DNA from: Erysipelotrichia bacterium
Lineage (GTDB): Bacteria; Bacillota_I; Bacilli_A; Erysipelotrichales; Erysipelotrichaceae
DNA: 13,518 nucleotides
Assembly (NCBI GenBank): GCA_009916335.1
Contig: SAAR01000061.1
Location: 1 to 13,518, forward strand
Reading direction: 5' to 3'
Shown in pieces: positions 1 through 7,892 of this stretch. The stretch's first letter is position 1, and each line of letters opens with the position of its first letter. The position numbers and the translations under genes are program-made. Below the pieces are notes generated by a model. The model searched no databases. It was not told the DNA's origin and worked only from the letters and a program-made list of their open reading frames with translations.

Positions 1-531
1 GTGGATATGATTAATGGTTTTGTAAAAGATGGGGCATTGAGTGATCGTGATATTTTAAAAATTGTTCCTGATATAAAAGCATTATTAAATAAAGTACACC
101 CTAGTATCTTTATTTGTGATGCCCATGATTTAAACGCTAGAGAGTTCAAGTCGTTTCCTTTGCATTGTATAAAAAATACAGAGGAATCAAGAGTGATTGA
201 TGAATTATTACCATATGCCAAAAATATTATGTATAAAAATTCAACAAACGCTTTCGTAAATGAAGAAATACAAACATTTATTAAAGAGCAATTATTTGCA
301 TATCGTGATATTGTAATTACTGGCTGTTGTAGTGATATATGTATTTTACAGTTTGCACTCTGTTTGAATACTTATTTAAATGAAAATGAAATGCATGATA
401 AACGTATTATTGTACCGATTAATATGATTGAAACGTATCATATTAAAGGGGTACATGATAGTATGCGTTATAATGAAATCGCTTGTGATTTAATGTTAGC
501 GAATGCGATTGATGTAATTGAGATGAAGTAG
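1..531 (+). CDS. pncA: Nicotinamidase-like cysteine hydrolase (isochorismatase fold), 5' truncated
   Basis: This gene is open from the first base. The GTG at position 1 is most likely an internal Val codon, because the catalytic Asp of the family sits at residue 2 in a DMINGF motif that normally lies several residues inside the protein. The product should hydrolyse nicotinamide to nicotinate and ammonia in the cytoplasm, the first step of NAD salvage. Visible catalytic residues are Asp2, Lys79 (in YKNSTNAF) and Cys114 (in SDICI). The likely metal ligands Asp40, His42, Glu48 and His55 match the Asp/His/Glu/His set known from nicotinamidases. It ends 10 bases before pncB, the next enzyme of the pathway, which strongly supports the substrate over other isochorismatase-family members. 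Only a few N-terminal residues seem to be missing. The promoter lies outside the window. Confidence 0.85.
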   Translation: MDMINGFVKDGALSDRDILKIVPDIKALLNKVHPSIFICDAHDLNAREFKSFPLHCIKNTEESRVIDELLPYAKNIMYKNSTNAFVNEEIQTFIKEQLFAYRDIVITGCCSDICILQFALCLNTYLNENEMHDKRIIVPINMIETYHIKGVHDSMRYNEIACDLMLANAIDVIEMK

Positions 532-541
532 GGGTATAAAG

Positions 542-2020
542 ATGAAAAATTTTGATTTGAAATTTGATTTTAGAGATCAGCGTAATTTAAGTTTAGTAAT
601 GGATTTTTATGAATTAACGATGTCGCAAGTTTATTTTGAAACAGGGAGAAAGGATCAAATCGTTACCTTTGATATGTTCTATCGACGTAATCCAGACAAT
701 GGTGGTTTTGCTGTTTTTGCTGGATTAGAACAATTAATTGGCTATATTCAAAATCTCGCATTTAGCGATGAAGATATTCAATATTTACGTTCACAAAATA
801 AGTTTTCTGAGGAATTCTTAGATTATTTGCGTCATTTTATTTTTACTGGAGATATTTATTCTGTAAAAGAAGGGACACCTGTTTTTCCTAATGAACCATT
901 GATTCGTGTTAAAGCAAAAATTATAGAAGCCCAAATTATTGAAACAGCCTTATTGTTGGCAGTGAACCATCAAACATTGATTGCAACAAAGGCAAATCGT
1001 GTAGTTCGCTCTGCACAAGGTAGAGCCGTCATGGAGTTTGGGGCAAGACGTGCACATAATTTCGATGCGGCAAATCATGGGGCAAGAGCTGCTTATATTG
1101 GGGGAGTAAATGCAACAGCAACTGTATCAGCAGGACGTGATTGCCATATTCCTGTTACAGGTACAATGGCACATTCTTTTGTACAAAGTTATGATAGTGA
1201 ATATGAAGCTTTTTTAGCATATGCAAAAATTTATCCTGATAGCTGTGTGTTGCTACTTGATACTTATGATACATTAAGAAGTGGGGTGCCTAATGCTATT
1301 AAGGTGGCAAAAGAATACTTGATTCCTAAAGGGTATCGTTTAGCAGGTGTGCGTGTAGATAGTGGGGATATTGCATATTTATCAAAGAAAATTCGTAAAG
1401 CGTTAGATAAAGCAGGATTAGAAGATTGCCATATCGTTGCTAGTAATTCTTTTGATGAGTACATTATAAAATCGCTAATTGATCAAGGGGCTAAAATTGA
1501 TTCTTTTGGTGTTGGAGAAAACTTGATTTGTTCAAAAAGTACGCCTGTTTTTGGTGGGGTATATAAATTAAGTTCTGTATACAAAGATAATAAATTTATT
1601 CCTAAGATTAAAATTAGTGATAACGTTGAAAAATTAACAAATCCTGGATATAAAGATTTATATCGTATATATGATAAAGAAAGTGGGAAAGCAATGGGGG
1701 ATTTAATTGCTTTACATGGAGAAGATATTAGTGAAAACAGAGATGTGACGATTTATCATCCAGAAAATATATGGAAAAACAAAACGTTTGAAAAGGGAAC
1801 GTTTACTTTAAAAGCATTGCATGAACCAATTTTTAAAGCAGGACAGCTTGTTTATGATTGTCCTACCTTAGAAGAAATAAGAGCCTATAGCAAAGCACAG
1901 ATGGATACATTATGGGATGAAATATTCCGTTTTGAATATCCACAAACGTATTATGTTGATTTATCTAAGAAATTATTAGATTTAAAATTAAAGATGCTAG
2001 AGGATATTAGGAATAAATAA
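542..2020 (+). CDS. pncB: Nicotinate phosphoribosyltransferase
   Basis: This 492-residue protein condenses nicotinate with phosphoribosyl pyrophosphate to make nicotinate mononucleotide in the Preiss-Handler branch of NAD salvage. Family landmarks are clear: DFYELTMSQVYF near residues 21-32, EFGARRAHNFDAA at 165-177, GTMAHSFVQS at 207-216 with His211 as the expected phosphorylated histidine, RVDSGDIAYL at 271-280, and SFGVGENL at 321-328. The length is usual for the Gram-positive form. The ATG at 542 follows an AGGGG ribosome site at 530-534 that overlaps the stop codon of the upstream nicotinamidase gene, so the two are probably translated from one mRNA. The next gene starts only two bases after this stop. 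No frameshift or missing key residue was seen. Confidence 0.96.
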   Translation: MKNFDLKFDFRDQRNLSLVMDFYELTMSQVYFETGRKDQIVTFDMFYRRNPDNGGFAVFAGLEQLIGYIQNLAFSDEDIQYLRSQNKFSEEFLDYLRHFIFTGDIYSVKEGTPVFPNEPLIRVKAKIIEAQIIETALLLAVNHQTLIATKANRVVRSAQGRAVMEFGARRAHNFDAANHGARAAYIGGVNATATVSAGRDCHIPVTGTMAHSFVQSYDSEYEAFLAYAKIYPDSCVLLLDTYDTLRSGVPNAIKVAKEYLIPKGYRLAGVRVDSGDIAYLSKKIRKALDKAGLEDCHIVASNSFDEYIIKSLIDQGAKIDSFGVGENLICSKSTPVFGGVYKLSSVYKDNKFIPKIKISDNVEKLTNPGYKDLYRIYDKESGKAMGDLIALHGEDISENRDVTIYHPENIWKNKTFEKGTFTLKALHEPIFKAGQLVYDCPTLEEIRAYSKAQMDTLWDEIFRFEYPQTYYVDLSKKLLDLKLKMLEDIRNK

Positions 2021-2022
2021 TC

Positions 2023-2673
2023 ATGAAATCATTGAAATATCAAAAACTTTACTATGTTTTATGTTTGATTTATGCGATTGTGTTAGCTTATGCATTTTAT
2101 GAATGTATAAGTAAGCAGTATATGCATTCTTTAATGATGTGTTTTGTATCTTTAGTGTTAGCTTTCTGTATTCCTATCGGTTTTAAACTGATGAAATGGA
2201 AACCTGTTTATGAAATTTATATTTTAGCTATTATCTTCATGTTTTTAGCTTCCGTATTAGGTAGTTCTTATCGTTTTTATGATCATGTACTTTATTGGGA
2301 TAAGTATGTGCATTGTTTTAGTGGAGTGCTAGGGGGAGAAGTAGCTTATCTGCTTTTCTGTTTGTTGAAGAAAACACAGTTTGTCAAAAAAGAAGATCGC
2401 ACATTATTATATGTGTTCATTAATGCAGTTAATATTGCGATTGCAGCTTTATGGGAATTATTTGAATATGCAGGACTTGTCTTTTTTGATTATGATGGGA
2501 TTCGCCATTATACAACAGGAGTACATGATAGTATGAGTGATATTCTTGTCTGCATCATTGGTGGCTTAGTAACGACTTATTTTATTTATCGTTTTTATCA
2601 TACAGGAAAAGACAATATCTTCTCTAATATTAATCAACACTTTCATCAAATCAATCAAAAAAACGATTCATAG
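2023..2673 (+). CDS. YjdF-like (DUF2238) multi-pass membrane protein
   Basis: The product is a 216-residue, strongly hydrophobic protein with about six membrane segments, near residues 8-27, 35-53, 62-81, 98-116, 128-147 and 172-191. It carries the conserved polar motifs of the YjdF/DUF2238 group: DKYVH at 93-97 followed by SG, WELFEY at 144-149, and HDSMSD at 168-173 followed by a Gly-Gly segment. The biochemical function of the family is not established. The ATG lies two bases after the pncB stop, so it is the third gene of the NAD-salvage operon and probably translationally coupled. A role in transport linked to pyridine metabolism is a context guess only. The TAG stop lies inside the stem of the downstream terminator. 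Confidence 0.75.
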   Translation: MKSLKYQKLYYVLCLIYAIVLAYAFYECISKQYMHSLMMCFVSLVLAFCIPIGFKLMKWKPVYEIYILAIIFMFLASVLGSSYRFYDHVLYWDKYVHCFSGVLGGEVAYLLFCLLKKTQFVKKEDRTLLYVFINAVNIAIAALWELFEYAGLVFFDYDGIRHYTTGVHDSMSDILVCIIGGLVTTYFIYRFYHTGKDNIFSNINQHFHQINQKNDS

Positions 2674-2700
2674 CATTGACTACGAATCGTTTTCTTTTAT
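2660..2700. terminator. Bidirectional intrinsic terminator shared by convergent genes
   Basis: The arms AAAACGATTC (2660-2669) and GAATCGTTTT (2684-2693) are perfectly complementary. The stem continues through an A/C mismatch and three more pairs (TAG 2671-2673 with CTA 2680-2682) around a six-base loop. A T-rich run follows on the plus strand and the A-run at the other side gives a T-run on the minus strand. The stop codons of both convergent genes lie at mirror positions in the stem. Confidence 0.9.
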
Positions 2701-3480
2701 TATTTTTGGGGTATCCTTCGCAAAAATATCTTTCGCAAAAGCATCAGGTTTTTCACCTAAAATGATATGATCCATAAACAAATTAAATAACTGCCATGTT
2801 TCCCAAGCACTAGATTCATGTAGCATCATGCGATGTCTACCTTCATGGATAATGAATAGCTTTTTCTTATCATGAGCAACTTTATCATAGGCATTCACAC
2901 TACTTCTCAGTGGAATGGTTTCATCTTTATCTCCATGTACAAAGCAAATAGGACAACTTACTTTACTAATATCCTCTTTGCACAAACGTACTACTTCTGT
3001 AAAGGTAGAAGTAAAGCCACTTGGAATGACAACATGAGGAGCGATTTTATTTTGTGTTTTCATAATTTTATTTACGGCAGTATTCACTAAATTGCCAACA
3101 TGTAAATAATCAAAAGCAGGAGCGATTAAAAATAGTCTTTTAATAGGATACATGCTTGCTAAATGTGTCGCAATGACACCTCCCATAGAAAAGCCAACTA
3201 AGCTTACTTGATAACCAGCATTAATATAACTATCCACCATTCCTTCACAGCGTTTAATCCAAATGGTTGGATTGTTGTCTTTAGGATCATTTAAATTATA
3301 AATATTAAATGTTTTTAATTGGTATTTATCTTGATTCCAAAATTTAAAATTATCGTATTCGTGTTCAAGTCGTCTACCAAAACCATGAATACAAATAATG
3401 ATTTCTTTATTTATGACTTCTTTTTCAATTGGTTCTATTTTCTTTTTATTGCGAAATAGTTTTTTAAATTTTTCTAACAT
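2680..3480 (-). CDS. Alpha/beta hydrolase, esterase/lysophospholipase type
   Basis: This is a 266-residue serine hydrolase of the alpha/beta fold, probably a cytoplasmic carboxylesterase or monoacylglycerol lipase-like enzyme; the substrate cannot be read from the sequence. The oxyanion-hole region is IHGFGRR (31-37), the nucleophile elbow is GFSMGG with Ser98, the acid is probably Asp186 in HGDKDETIP, and the base is His216 in EGRHRM. The frame is open to an ATG at 3570, but the start at 3480 is preferred: it has a GGGTGAT ribosome site a few bases upstream, the upstream ATG has none, and a TATAAT box lies between them. The N-terminus is Lys-rich (FKKLFRNKKKIEP) without a signal peptide. The gene faces the NAD operon and shares its terminator. 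Confidence 0.82.
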   Translation of the reverse strand: MLEKFKKLFRNKKKIEPIEKEVINKEIIICIHGFGRRLEHEYDNFKFWNQDKYQLKTFNIYNLNDPKDNNPTIWIKRCEGMVDSYINAGYQVSLVGFSMGGVIATHLASMYPIKRLFLIAPAFDYLHVGNLVNTAVNKIMKTQNKIAPHVVIPSGFTSTFTEVVRLCKEDISKVSCPICFVHGDKDETIPLRSSVNAYDKVAHDKKKLFIIHEGRHRMMLHESSAWETWQLFNLFMDHIILGEKPDAFAKDIFAKDTPKIIKENDS

Positions 3481-3495
3481 AGTATCACCCACTTC

Positions 3496-3501
3496 ATTAT
3501 A
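3496..3501 (-). promoter_or_regulatory. Possible -10 box (extended TGT-TATAAT) for the hydrolase gene
   Basis: The minus strand reads TTTGTTATAAT, an extended -10 element with a perfect TATAAT and no convincing -35. It ends 15 bases before the chosen ATG at 3480, so the leader would be very short. If real, it excludes translation from the upstream ATG at 3570. Confidence 0.4.
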
Positions 3502-3594
3502 ACAAATCCTTTTCATTAAATATATGAATAAAAACTGATAAAGCGACATTATTTTTAAAGTTTTCTTCATATACTTGTAAAAAGAGGTGAAAAT

Positions 3595-4056
3595 ATGGAT
3601 GTATTAAAAAAAGATAAAAATAATCATGTATCACATCTGTTAATTAAGGATCATATTCCTAATCCTGCTTTTATTAATGAATTTCAAACTAATGATTTTA
3701 CATTAAAGCTAAATACGATGGAACTAGTGAGTCATCAATTAGAAGGGTATCAAGTAGATGAAGGAGGACAGTTTTTAGTATTGCACCTTATGATTCGCAA
3801 TAATACCAATGAAATTTTAGATTTATATAGAGAGGATTTCTTATTGTCCTATGATGAGGGAGAGGATTATAATCCTGAAGAATTTTTTAATGTACCTTAT
3901 CAGTTTAAAGATGAATTTGCGTTAAAGCCATTAGAAACAATAAAGGGTTGTTTAGTTTTTGTGATTGCTGCAAATGCGAAAAAGATTACTTTTTCTCATA
4001 ATGAGTATTATGATGATGAACATTATAAAAATTATCATTTACGGTATCGTTTTTAA
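3595..4056 (+). CDS. Small DUF4352-like protein
   Basis: This 153-residue acidic protein has no signal peptide or membrane segment. Residues about 32-150 show a beta-rich pattern typical of the DUF4352 (immunoglobulin-like) group: a strand with LKLNTMELVSHQL, then GGQFLVLHLMIRNNTNEIL, an acidic loop with DEGEDYNPEEF, and FALKPLETIKGCLVFVI. Most relatives are secreted or lipid-anchored, so the missing export signal is unusual. The ATG follows an AGAGGTGA ribosome site (3583-3590) at good spacing. It is divergent from the hydrolase and is followed 8 bases after its stop by the promoter of the methionine operon, so it is probably a single-gene unit. The function is unknown and the family assignment rests on pattern recognition only. 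Confidence 0.6.
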   Translation: MDVLKKDKNNHVSHLLIKDHIPNPAFINEFQTNDFTLKLNTMELVSHQLEGYQVDEGGQFLVLHLMIRNNTNEILDLYREDFLLSYDEGEDYNPEEFFNVPYQFKDEFALKPLETIKGCLVFVIAANAKKITFSHNEYYDDEHYKNYHLRYRF

Positions 4057-4064
4057 AAAAGTTG

Positions 4065-4093
4065 TTGACAGCAGAAAAAAATTAATGTAGTAT
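4065..4093 (+). promoter_or_regulatory. Housekeeping promoter of the metNIQ operon
   Basis: A perfect TTGACA (4065-4070) is separated by 17 bases from TAGTAT (4088-4093). The start of transcription should be near 4100, just ahead of the T-box leader. Confidence 0.8.
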
Positions 4094-4099
4094 AAACGC

Positions 4100-4358
4100 A
4101 TACCAAAAACGATGAAAAGAAGAGTAGTCATAAAAAGCCTTTATAGAGAGTAGATGGTTGGTGGAAATCTACAAGGAAGATATGATGAAAATGGTCTTGG
4201 AGTTGCTTAATCGAGAGAATCCTTTAGGTTAAGTCGGGTACACCCGTTATAGTGTTAGAGTATGATGGTACTTGAAGAGGCAAATATTGTGAGATATTTG
4301 TAAACTAAGGTGGTAACACGATAGCATTCGTCCTTATGATAGGGATGAGTGCTTTTTT
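4100..4358 (+). ncRNA. T-box riboswitch with methionine (AUG) specifier
   Basis: The leader senses uncharged tRNA and lets transcription continue into metNIQ when methionine is scarce. Stem I shows GAAGAGTAG near 4119-4127, AGAGAG (4145-4150) and a distal arm GTAGAT/ATCTAC (4150-4155 with 4167-4172). Aligning the GAAnXXX...CTTGGA signature places the specifier ATG at 4191-4193. Stem III is CAAATAT/ATATTTG (4281-4287 with 4294-4300). The antiterminator is AAGG/CCTT (4307-4310 with 4332-4335) and ACGA/TCGT (4318-4321 with 4328-4331), enclosing the 7-base bulge TGGTAAC (4311-4317) whose TGGT can pair with a tRNA ending ACCA. The competing terminator is listed separately. Specifier, acceptor pairing and downstream genes all agree on Met. 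Confidence 0.95.
4323..4358 (+). terminator. T-box regulatory terminator
   Basis: The stem pairs 4323-4336 with 4340-4353 (14 pairs including G-T wobbles) around a TGA loop, followed by a T-run to 4358. Its 5' arm contains the bases needed for the antiterminator, so the two structures exclude each other. Confidence 0.92.
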
Positions 4359-4380
4359 ATTTATAAAGGGAGGAATTAAA

Positions 4381-5406
4381 ATGATTGAATTAAACAATAT
4401 ACAAAAAGTGTTTACTACGCCAAGTGGCAATGTTCATGCCCTAAACGATGTCAGTTTAAAGGTAGAAAAAGGAGATATTTATGGTGTAATCGGTTTTAGT
4501 GGTGCAGGAAAAAGCACGTTGATTCGCTGTATTAACCTATTAGAGAGAGTAACAAGTGGACAAATCAGAGTAGATGGTAAAGATTTATTAGCGTTAAATG
4601 CAAAAGAGTTAAGGGCTTCAAGAAAGAAAATGGGAATGATCTTTCAACATTTTAATTTAATGAAATCACGAAATGTTCATGATAATGTCGCCTTTCCTTT
4701 AAAAAACAGTCATTTAAGCAAGCAGGAAATCAATGAGAAGGTTAAATCGTTGTTAGCGTTAGTTGAGTTATCGGATAAGGAATATGCCTATCCTTCACAA
4801 CTATCAGGAGGACAAAAACAACGTGTAGCGATTGCAAGAGCATTGGCTAATGATCCACATGTCTTATTGTGTGATGAGGCAACCAGTGCCTTAGATCCAC
4901 AAACGACACAAGCGATTCTTGCTTTATTAAAAAGCTTAAATGAAAAGTTAAATATTACAATTGTATTAATTACACACGAAATGGCTGTTGTTAAAGCAAT
5001 TTGTAATAAAGTAGCCATTATGGAACATGGTAAGATTGTGGAAGAGGGAAGTATTTTAGATATATTCAATCACCCTAAACAAGCAGTAACAAAAAATTTC
5101 ATTGATACAACAACGGCAATGAATAAGGTATATGAAATGATTGAACATGATAATCCCATTGTTCATGTAGGAAAAGAGGAAGTGTTATTAAGATTAATTT
5201 ATTCATCAAATAGTGCAGATGTACCACTTATGAGTAATCTAGTAAAACACTTTGATATTAGCTTTAATATTGTTTTTGCTAATGTGGAAGTATTAGCCAA
5301 TAATCCCTTAGGTAATTTGGTTGTGAAATTAAAAGGAGAAGCTAGTAAGATTGAAGAAGCGATTGCGTATACAAAAGCACAAGGTGTAGAAGTGGAGGTA
5401 CTGTAA
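4381..5406 (+). CDS. metN: Methionine ABC importer ATP-binding protein
   Basis: This 341-residue ATPase powers D/L-methionine uptake with the MetI permease and MetQ binding lipoprotein. Motifs are Walker A GFSGAGKS at 38-45, Q-loop Gln89, signature LSGGQ at 141-145, Walker B with CDEATSALD at 164-172 (catalytic Glu166), and switch His199. Residues about 265-341 form the NIL domain, which in MetN binds methionine and causes trans-inhibition. The start at 4381 is chosen because AAAGGGAGGA (4365-4374) lies just upstream; an in-frame ATG at 4336 would begin inside the terminator stem. Transcription is expected to depend on the T-box. The length is normal for the family. Confidence 0.96.
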   Translation: MIELNNIQKVFTTPSGNVHALNDVSLKVEKGDIYGVIGFSGAGKSTLIRCINLLERVTSGQIRVDGKDLLALNAKELRASRKKMGMIFQHFNLMKSRNVHDNVAFPLKNSHLSKQEINEKVKSLLALVELSDKEYAYPSQLSGGQKQRVAIARALANDPHVLLCDEATSALDPQTTQAILALLKSLNEKLNITIVLITHEMAVVKAICNKVAIMEHGKIVEEGSILDIFNHPKQAVTKNFIDTTTAMNKVYEMIEHDNPIVHVGKEEVLLRLIYSSNSADVPLMSNLVKHFDISFNIVFANVEVLANNPLGNLVVKLKGEASKIEEAIAYTKAQGVEVEVL

Positions 5407-5408
5407 TT

Positions 5409-6149
5409 ATGAATATATGGAAACTTATGGCAGAGGCATTTACACCTATCTTAGAGGTGATATTACAGTTGATTGATAAGGTATATCCATTAGATTTTAT
5501 CTTAGATAATCATGTTTATGAATTAAGTGAGGCAATTTTTGATACTTTGCATATGATGATTATTCCAGGCTTTATCTCATTGTTTTTTGGAATTGTCTTT
5601 GGGGTAATCTTTGTTGTAGTAAAGCTAAATGGCATCTTAGAAAATAAGTATATTTATTTTATTGTAGATAAGTTTATGAATTTCTTTCGTTCGGTACCAT
5701 TTGTGATCTTAATTGGTTTTCTAATGGGTTTATCAAGACTTATCATGAATACAGCGATTGGGGTTGAAGGAATGTATATTCCATTAATCTTTGGAACCGT
5801 ACCATTTATGGCTAGACAAGTAGAATCTGCTTTATCAGAAGTTGATGAAGGATTAATTGAAGCAAGTATTGCAATGGGGTGTTCTCCACTGGATATTATC
5901 TTACGCGTGTACATTAAAGAAAGTATACCTAGTATTGCAAGAGGGACAACCATTACCTTTATTTCACTTATAGGCTTGATTGCGATGGCTGGTGGTGTTG
6001 GTGCAGGTGGTTTAGGTAATTTTGCTTTACGATATGGCTACCAACGAAAAATGTTTGAAGCAACGCTTATTTCGATTGTTATTATTTTAGTGATTGTCAG
6101 TTTCATTCAAGCAATTGGAAATTATATTGCGAAAAAAACAACACATTAA
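5409..6149 (+). CDS. metI: Methionine ABC importer permease
   Basis: This 246-residue membrane protein forms the channel of the methionine importer. Five membrane segments are seen near residues 47-71, 94-112, 121-137, 181-203 and 216-240. The cytoplasmic coupling (EAA) loop is at about 151-167 (EASIAMGCSPLDIILRV). The C-terminal half, with GGVGAGGLGNFALRYGYQ at 195-212, is highly characteristic of MetI. The ATG lies two bases after the metN stop, with GGAGGT inside the end of metN, so the genes are translationally linked. The protein starts about 30 residues before the point corresponding to the usual N-terminus (FDTLHMM at 44-50), giving an extra amphipathic stretch. It is otherwise ordinary. 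Confidence 0.95.
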   Translation: MNIWKLMAEAFTPILEVILQLIDKVYPLDFILDNHVYELSEAIFDTLHMMIIPGFISLFFGIVFGVIFVVVKLNGILENKYIYFIVDKFMNFFRSVPFVILIGFLMGLSRLIMNTAIGVEGMYIPLIFGTVPFMARQVESALSEVDEGLIEASIAMGCSPLDIILRVYIKESIPSIARGTTITFISLIGLIAMAGGVGAGGLGNFALRYGYQRKMFEATLISIVIILVIVSFIQAIGNYIAKKTTH

Positions 6150-6162
6150 AAGGAGAAGAAAA

Positions 6163-6990
6163 ATGAAAAAATTATTAAGTTTATTAGCATGTGCAGGTTT
6201 AGTATTAGGATTAAGTGCTTGTGGAAATAGCACAGACAGTGATGACAAAACAATTACGGTAGGAGCGAGTACAACTCCACATGCAGTTATTTTAAATGCT
6301 GTAAAAGAGCAAGTGGAAAAAGAAGGATATACCTTAGTTGTAAAAGAGTTTGATGATTATGTAATACCAAATACAGCTCTTGAAGATGGCGAGTTAGATG
6401 CAAATTATTTCCAGCATGAACCTTATTTAATTCAGTTTAATGAAGATTATGGTACACATCTAGTAAATGTGGCATCAATTCACTTTGAACCATTAGGAAT
6501 TTATGCAAAAGATGCTACAAAAGAAAATGCAGATTTTAGTATTGAAGATGTAAAGGAAAATGATAAAATTATCGTTCCTGATGATGCAACAAATGAAGCA
6601 AGAGCATTAGTGTTATTAGAAGAAAAAGGAATTATTAAATTAAAAGATGGAGTAGGCTTAAAAGCCACAAAGGCAGATATTGTCGAAAATGTGAAAAATG
6701 TTGAGATTTTAGAAGTAACGGCAGCTAATATTCCTACAATGATTGAAGATGTTGCTTATGCATGTGTGAATGGAAATTATGCATTAAGTGGTAACATTGC
6801 TGATAAGTTAGTATGTACAGAAAGCAAAGAAGGGGAATATGCAAAACAATATGCAAATATTGTTGCGGTGAAAGAAGGAGATGAAGATAGTGCTAAGACA
6901 AAAGCATTAGTTAAAGTGCTAACAAGTAAGGAAACGAAAAAAATCATTGAAAAAGAATTTGGTAGTTTGGTGATTCCTGTATTTTCATAA
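6163..6990 (+). CDS. metQ: Methionine-binding lipoprotein (NlpA family)
   Basis: This 275-residue lipoprotein captures methionine outside the membrane and delivers it to MetNI. The signal peptide ends in the lipobox LSAC with Cys20, followed by a polar linker and the mature NlpA/MetQ domain starting ITVGASTTPHAVILNAV. Later family landmarks are DYVIPNTALEDGELDANYFQHEPYL (about 67-91, quoted in part), SIHFEPLGIYA, and VPDDATNEARAL. The ATG at 6163 has AGGAGAAG at 6151-6158; the longer frame from 6094 would overlap metI and spoil the signal peptide. It is the last gene of the operon and is followed by a terminator. The specificity for methionine rests on the T-box and metN NIL domain. Confidence 0.95.
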   Translation: MKKLLSLLACAGLVLGLSACGNSTDSDDKTITVGASTTPHAVILNAVKEQVEKEGYTLVVKEFDDYVIPNTALEDGELDANYFQHEPYLIQFNEDYGTHLVNVASIHFEPLGIYAKDATKENADFSIEDVKENDKIIVPDDATNEARALVLLEEKGIIKLKDGVGLKATKADIVENVKNVEILEVTAANIPTMIEDVAYACVNGNYALSGNIADKLVCTESKEGEYAKQYANIVAVKEGDEDSAKTKALVKVLTSKETKKIIEKEFGSLVIPVFS

Positions 6991-7000
6991 AATCATAATA

Positions 7001-7034
7001 AGAAAGGTGTATTGTTGCACTTTTCTTTTTTATT
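7001..7034 (+). terminator. Intrinsic terminator after metQ
   Basis: Arms AGAAAGGTGTA (7001-7011) and TGCACTTTTCT (7016-7026) form an 11-pair stem with two wobble pairs and a TTGT loop, followed by a T-rich run to 7034. Confidence 0.85.
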
Positions 7035-7036
7035 TG

Positions 7037-7045
7037 TGGTAAAAT
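7037..7045 (+). promoter_or_regulatory. Extended -10 promoter element before the membrane-anchored protein
   Basis: TGG-TAAAAT (7037-7045) is an extended -10 element. A TTGCAC lies 19 bases upstream within the terminator. It sits 22 bases before the TTG start at 7068, leaving room for a short leader. Confidence 0.45.
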
Positions 7046-7067
7046 AAGTAAATAGAGGAGGGATAGA

Positions 7068-7892
7068 TTGAACTACGTTAAAAACAATAAAACATTTATT
7101 TTTCTATTTGCTGTTTTATTAGTTGTTATTTCTATTCTTTTTTATCGTTTGTTATTACCAACTAATAATAACGCATCACAACCAACAAACGTCGATACTT
7201 CTACTAGTACAGCGATTAGAACTTTTTCTGGTTATTTTAATGAAGATAATTTATCCGTTGATTTAAGTTGGAACATTAGTAGTGGCAATAAAAAAATAAG
7301 TAAAATTGAATTGTACTATAATGATGTAATATTAGAAGATGTTAGCAATAGTTTTAGTGTTTCATTATCAGAAAGTGATTATGATTTGACTACTGGAAAC
7401 AACAAATTCGATTTAGTTGTTAAATTTGATGATGATAGCGAATTGAAAAAAACTAAATACGTTTATATAGATGAAGCTCATACGATTAAAATGGTGCAAC
7501 AAAACAATGAAAATAAAACAATATATACACTTACTTACTATTATGATAAGCGTAACAAAGTAGACGTACCTTCTATGCAGATTAATGGAATTAGTGGAAA
7601 TTTTGAAATGAATTATATTAATTCTGAAGTGGTTAGTGAAGATCGCAATTTCATAAAAATGAAAGTTGTTTATGAGTTAGTTTACAAGGATTTAAAACCA
7701 GGAAATTATCAGGCAACGATTACCTTTGCATTTCCACAATATAACTTATCGAAAGAGTATACAACGTCTTTTCAAGTTAATACACAACAAGTGAATGAGT
7801 CAACACAGGAAAATGGTAATCAAAATAATTCTACTAATATCAATGGAGAAACAAGTGGTGAAACAGGTGAAAGTGAAAATGAAACAGATTGA
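7068..7892 (+). CDS. Membrane-anchored extracytoplasmic protein of unknown function
   Basis: This 274-residue protein starts at TTG 7068, justified by the strong AGGAGGG at 7056-7062 (5 bases upstream) and by the immediate signal-anchor at residues 9-30. The remainder should lie outside the membrane. Residues about 50-230 look like two beta-sandwich domains (SVDLSWNISSGNKKISKIELYY and later YQATITFAFPQYNLSKEY regions), and residues about 235-274 are a disordered Asn/Glu/Ser/Thr-rich tail. No catalytic motif, sortase signal or cell-wall binding repeat was seen. Its last 14 bases overlap the start of the sirtuin gene in another frame, so the two are co-transcribed. I do not recognise the family; a cell-surface structural or binding role is only a guess. 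Confidence 0.75.
   Translation: MNYVKNNKTFIFLFAVLLVVISILFYRLLLPTNNNASQPTNVDTSTSTAIRTFSGYFNEDNLSVDLSWNISSGNKKISKIELYYNDVILEDVSNSFSVSLSESDYDLTTGNNKFDLVVKFDDDSELKKTKYVYIDEAHTIKMVQQNNENKTIYTLTYYYDKRNKVDVPSMQINGISGNFEMNYINSEVVSEDRNFIKMKVVYELVYKDLKPGNYQATITFAFPQYNLSKEYTTSFQVNTQQVNESTQENGNQNNSTNINGETSGETGESENETD

Noticed and set aside
3481..3570. Thirty-codon N-terminal extension of the hydrolase
   Set aside because: No ribosome site before 3570, a likely -10 box inside the stretch, and a good site before 3480.
4336..4380. Upstream in-frame ATG for metN
   Set aside because: It starts within the T-box terminator stem without a ribosome site; the ATG at 4381 has a strong one and matches the family start.
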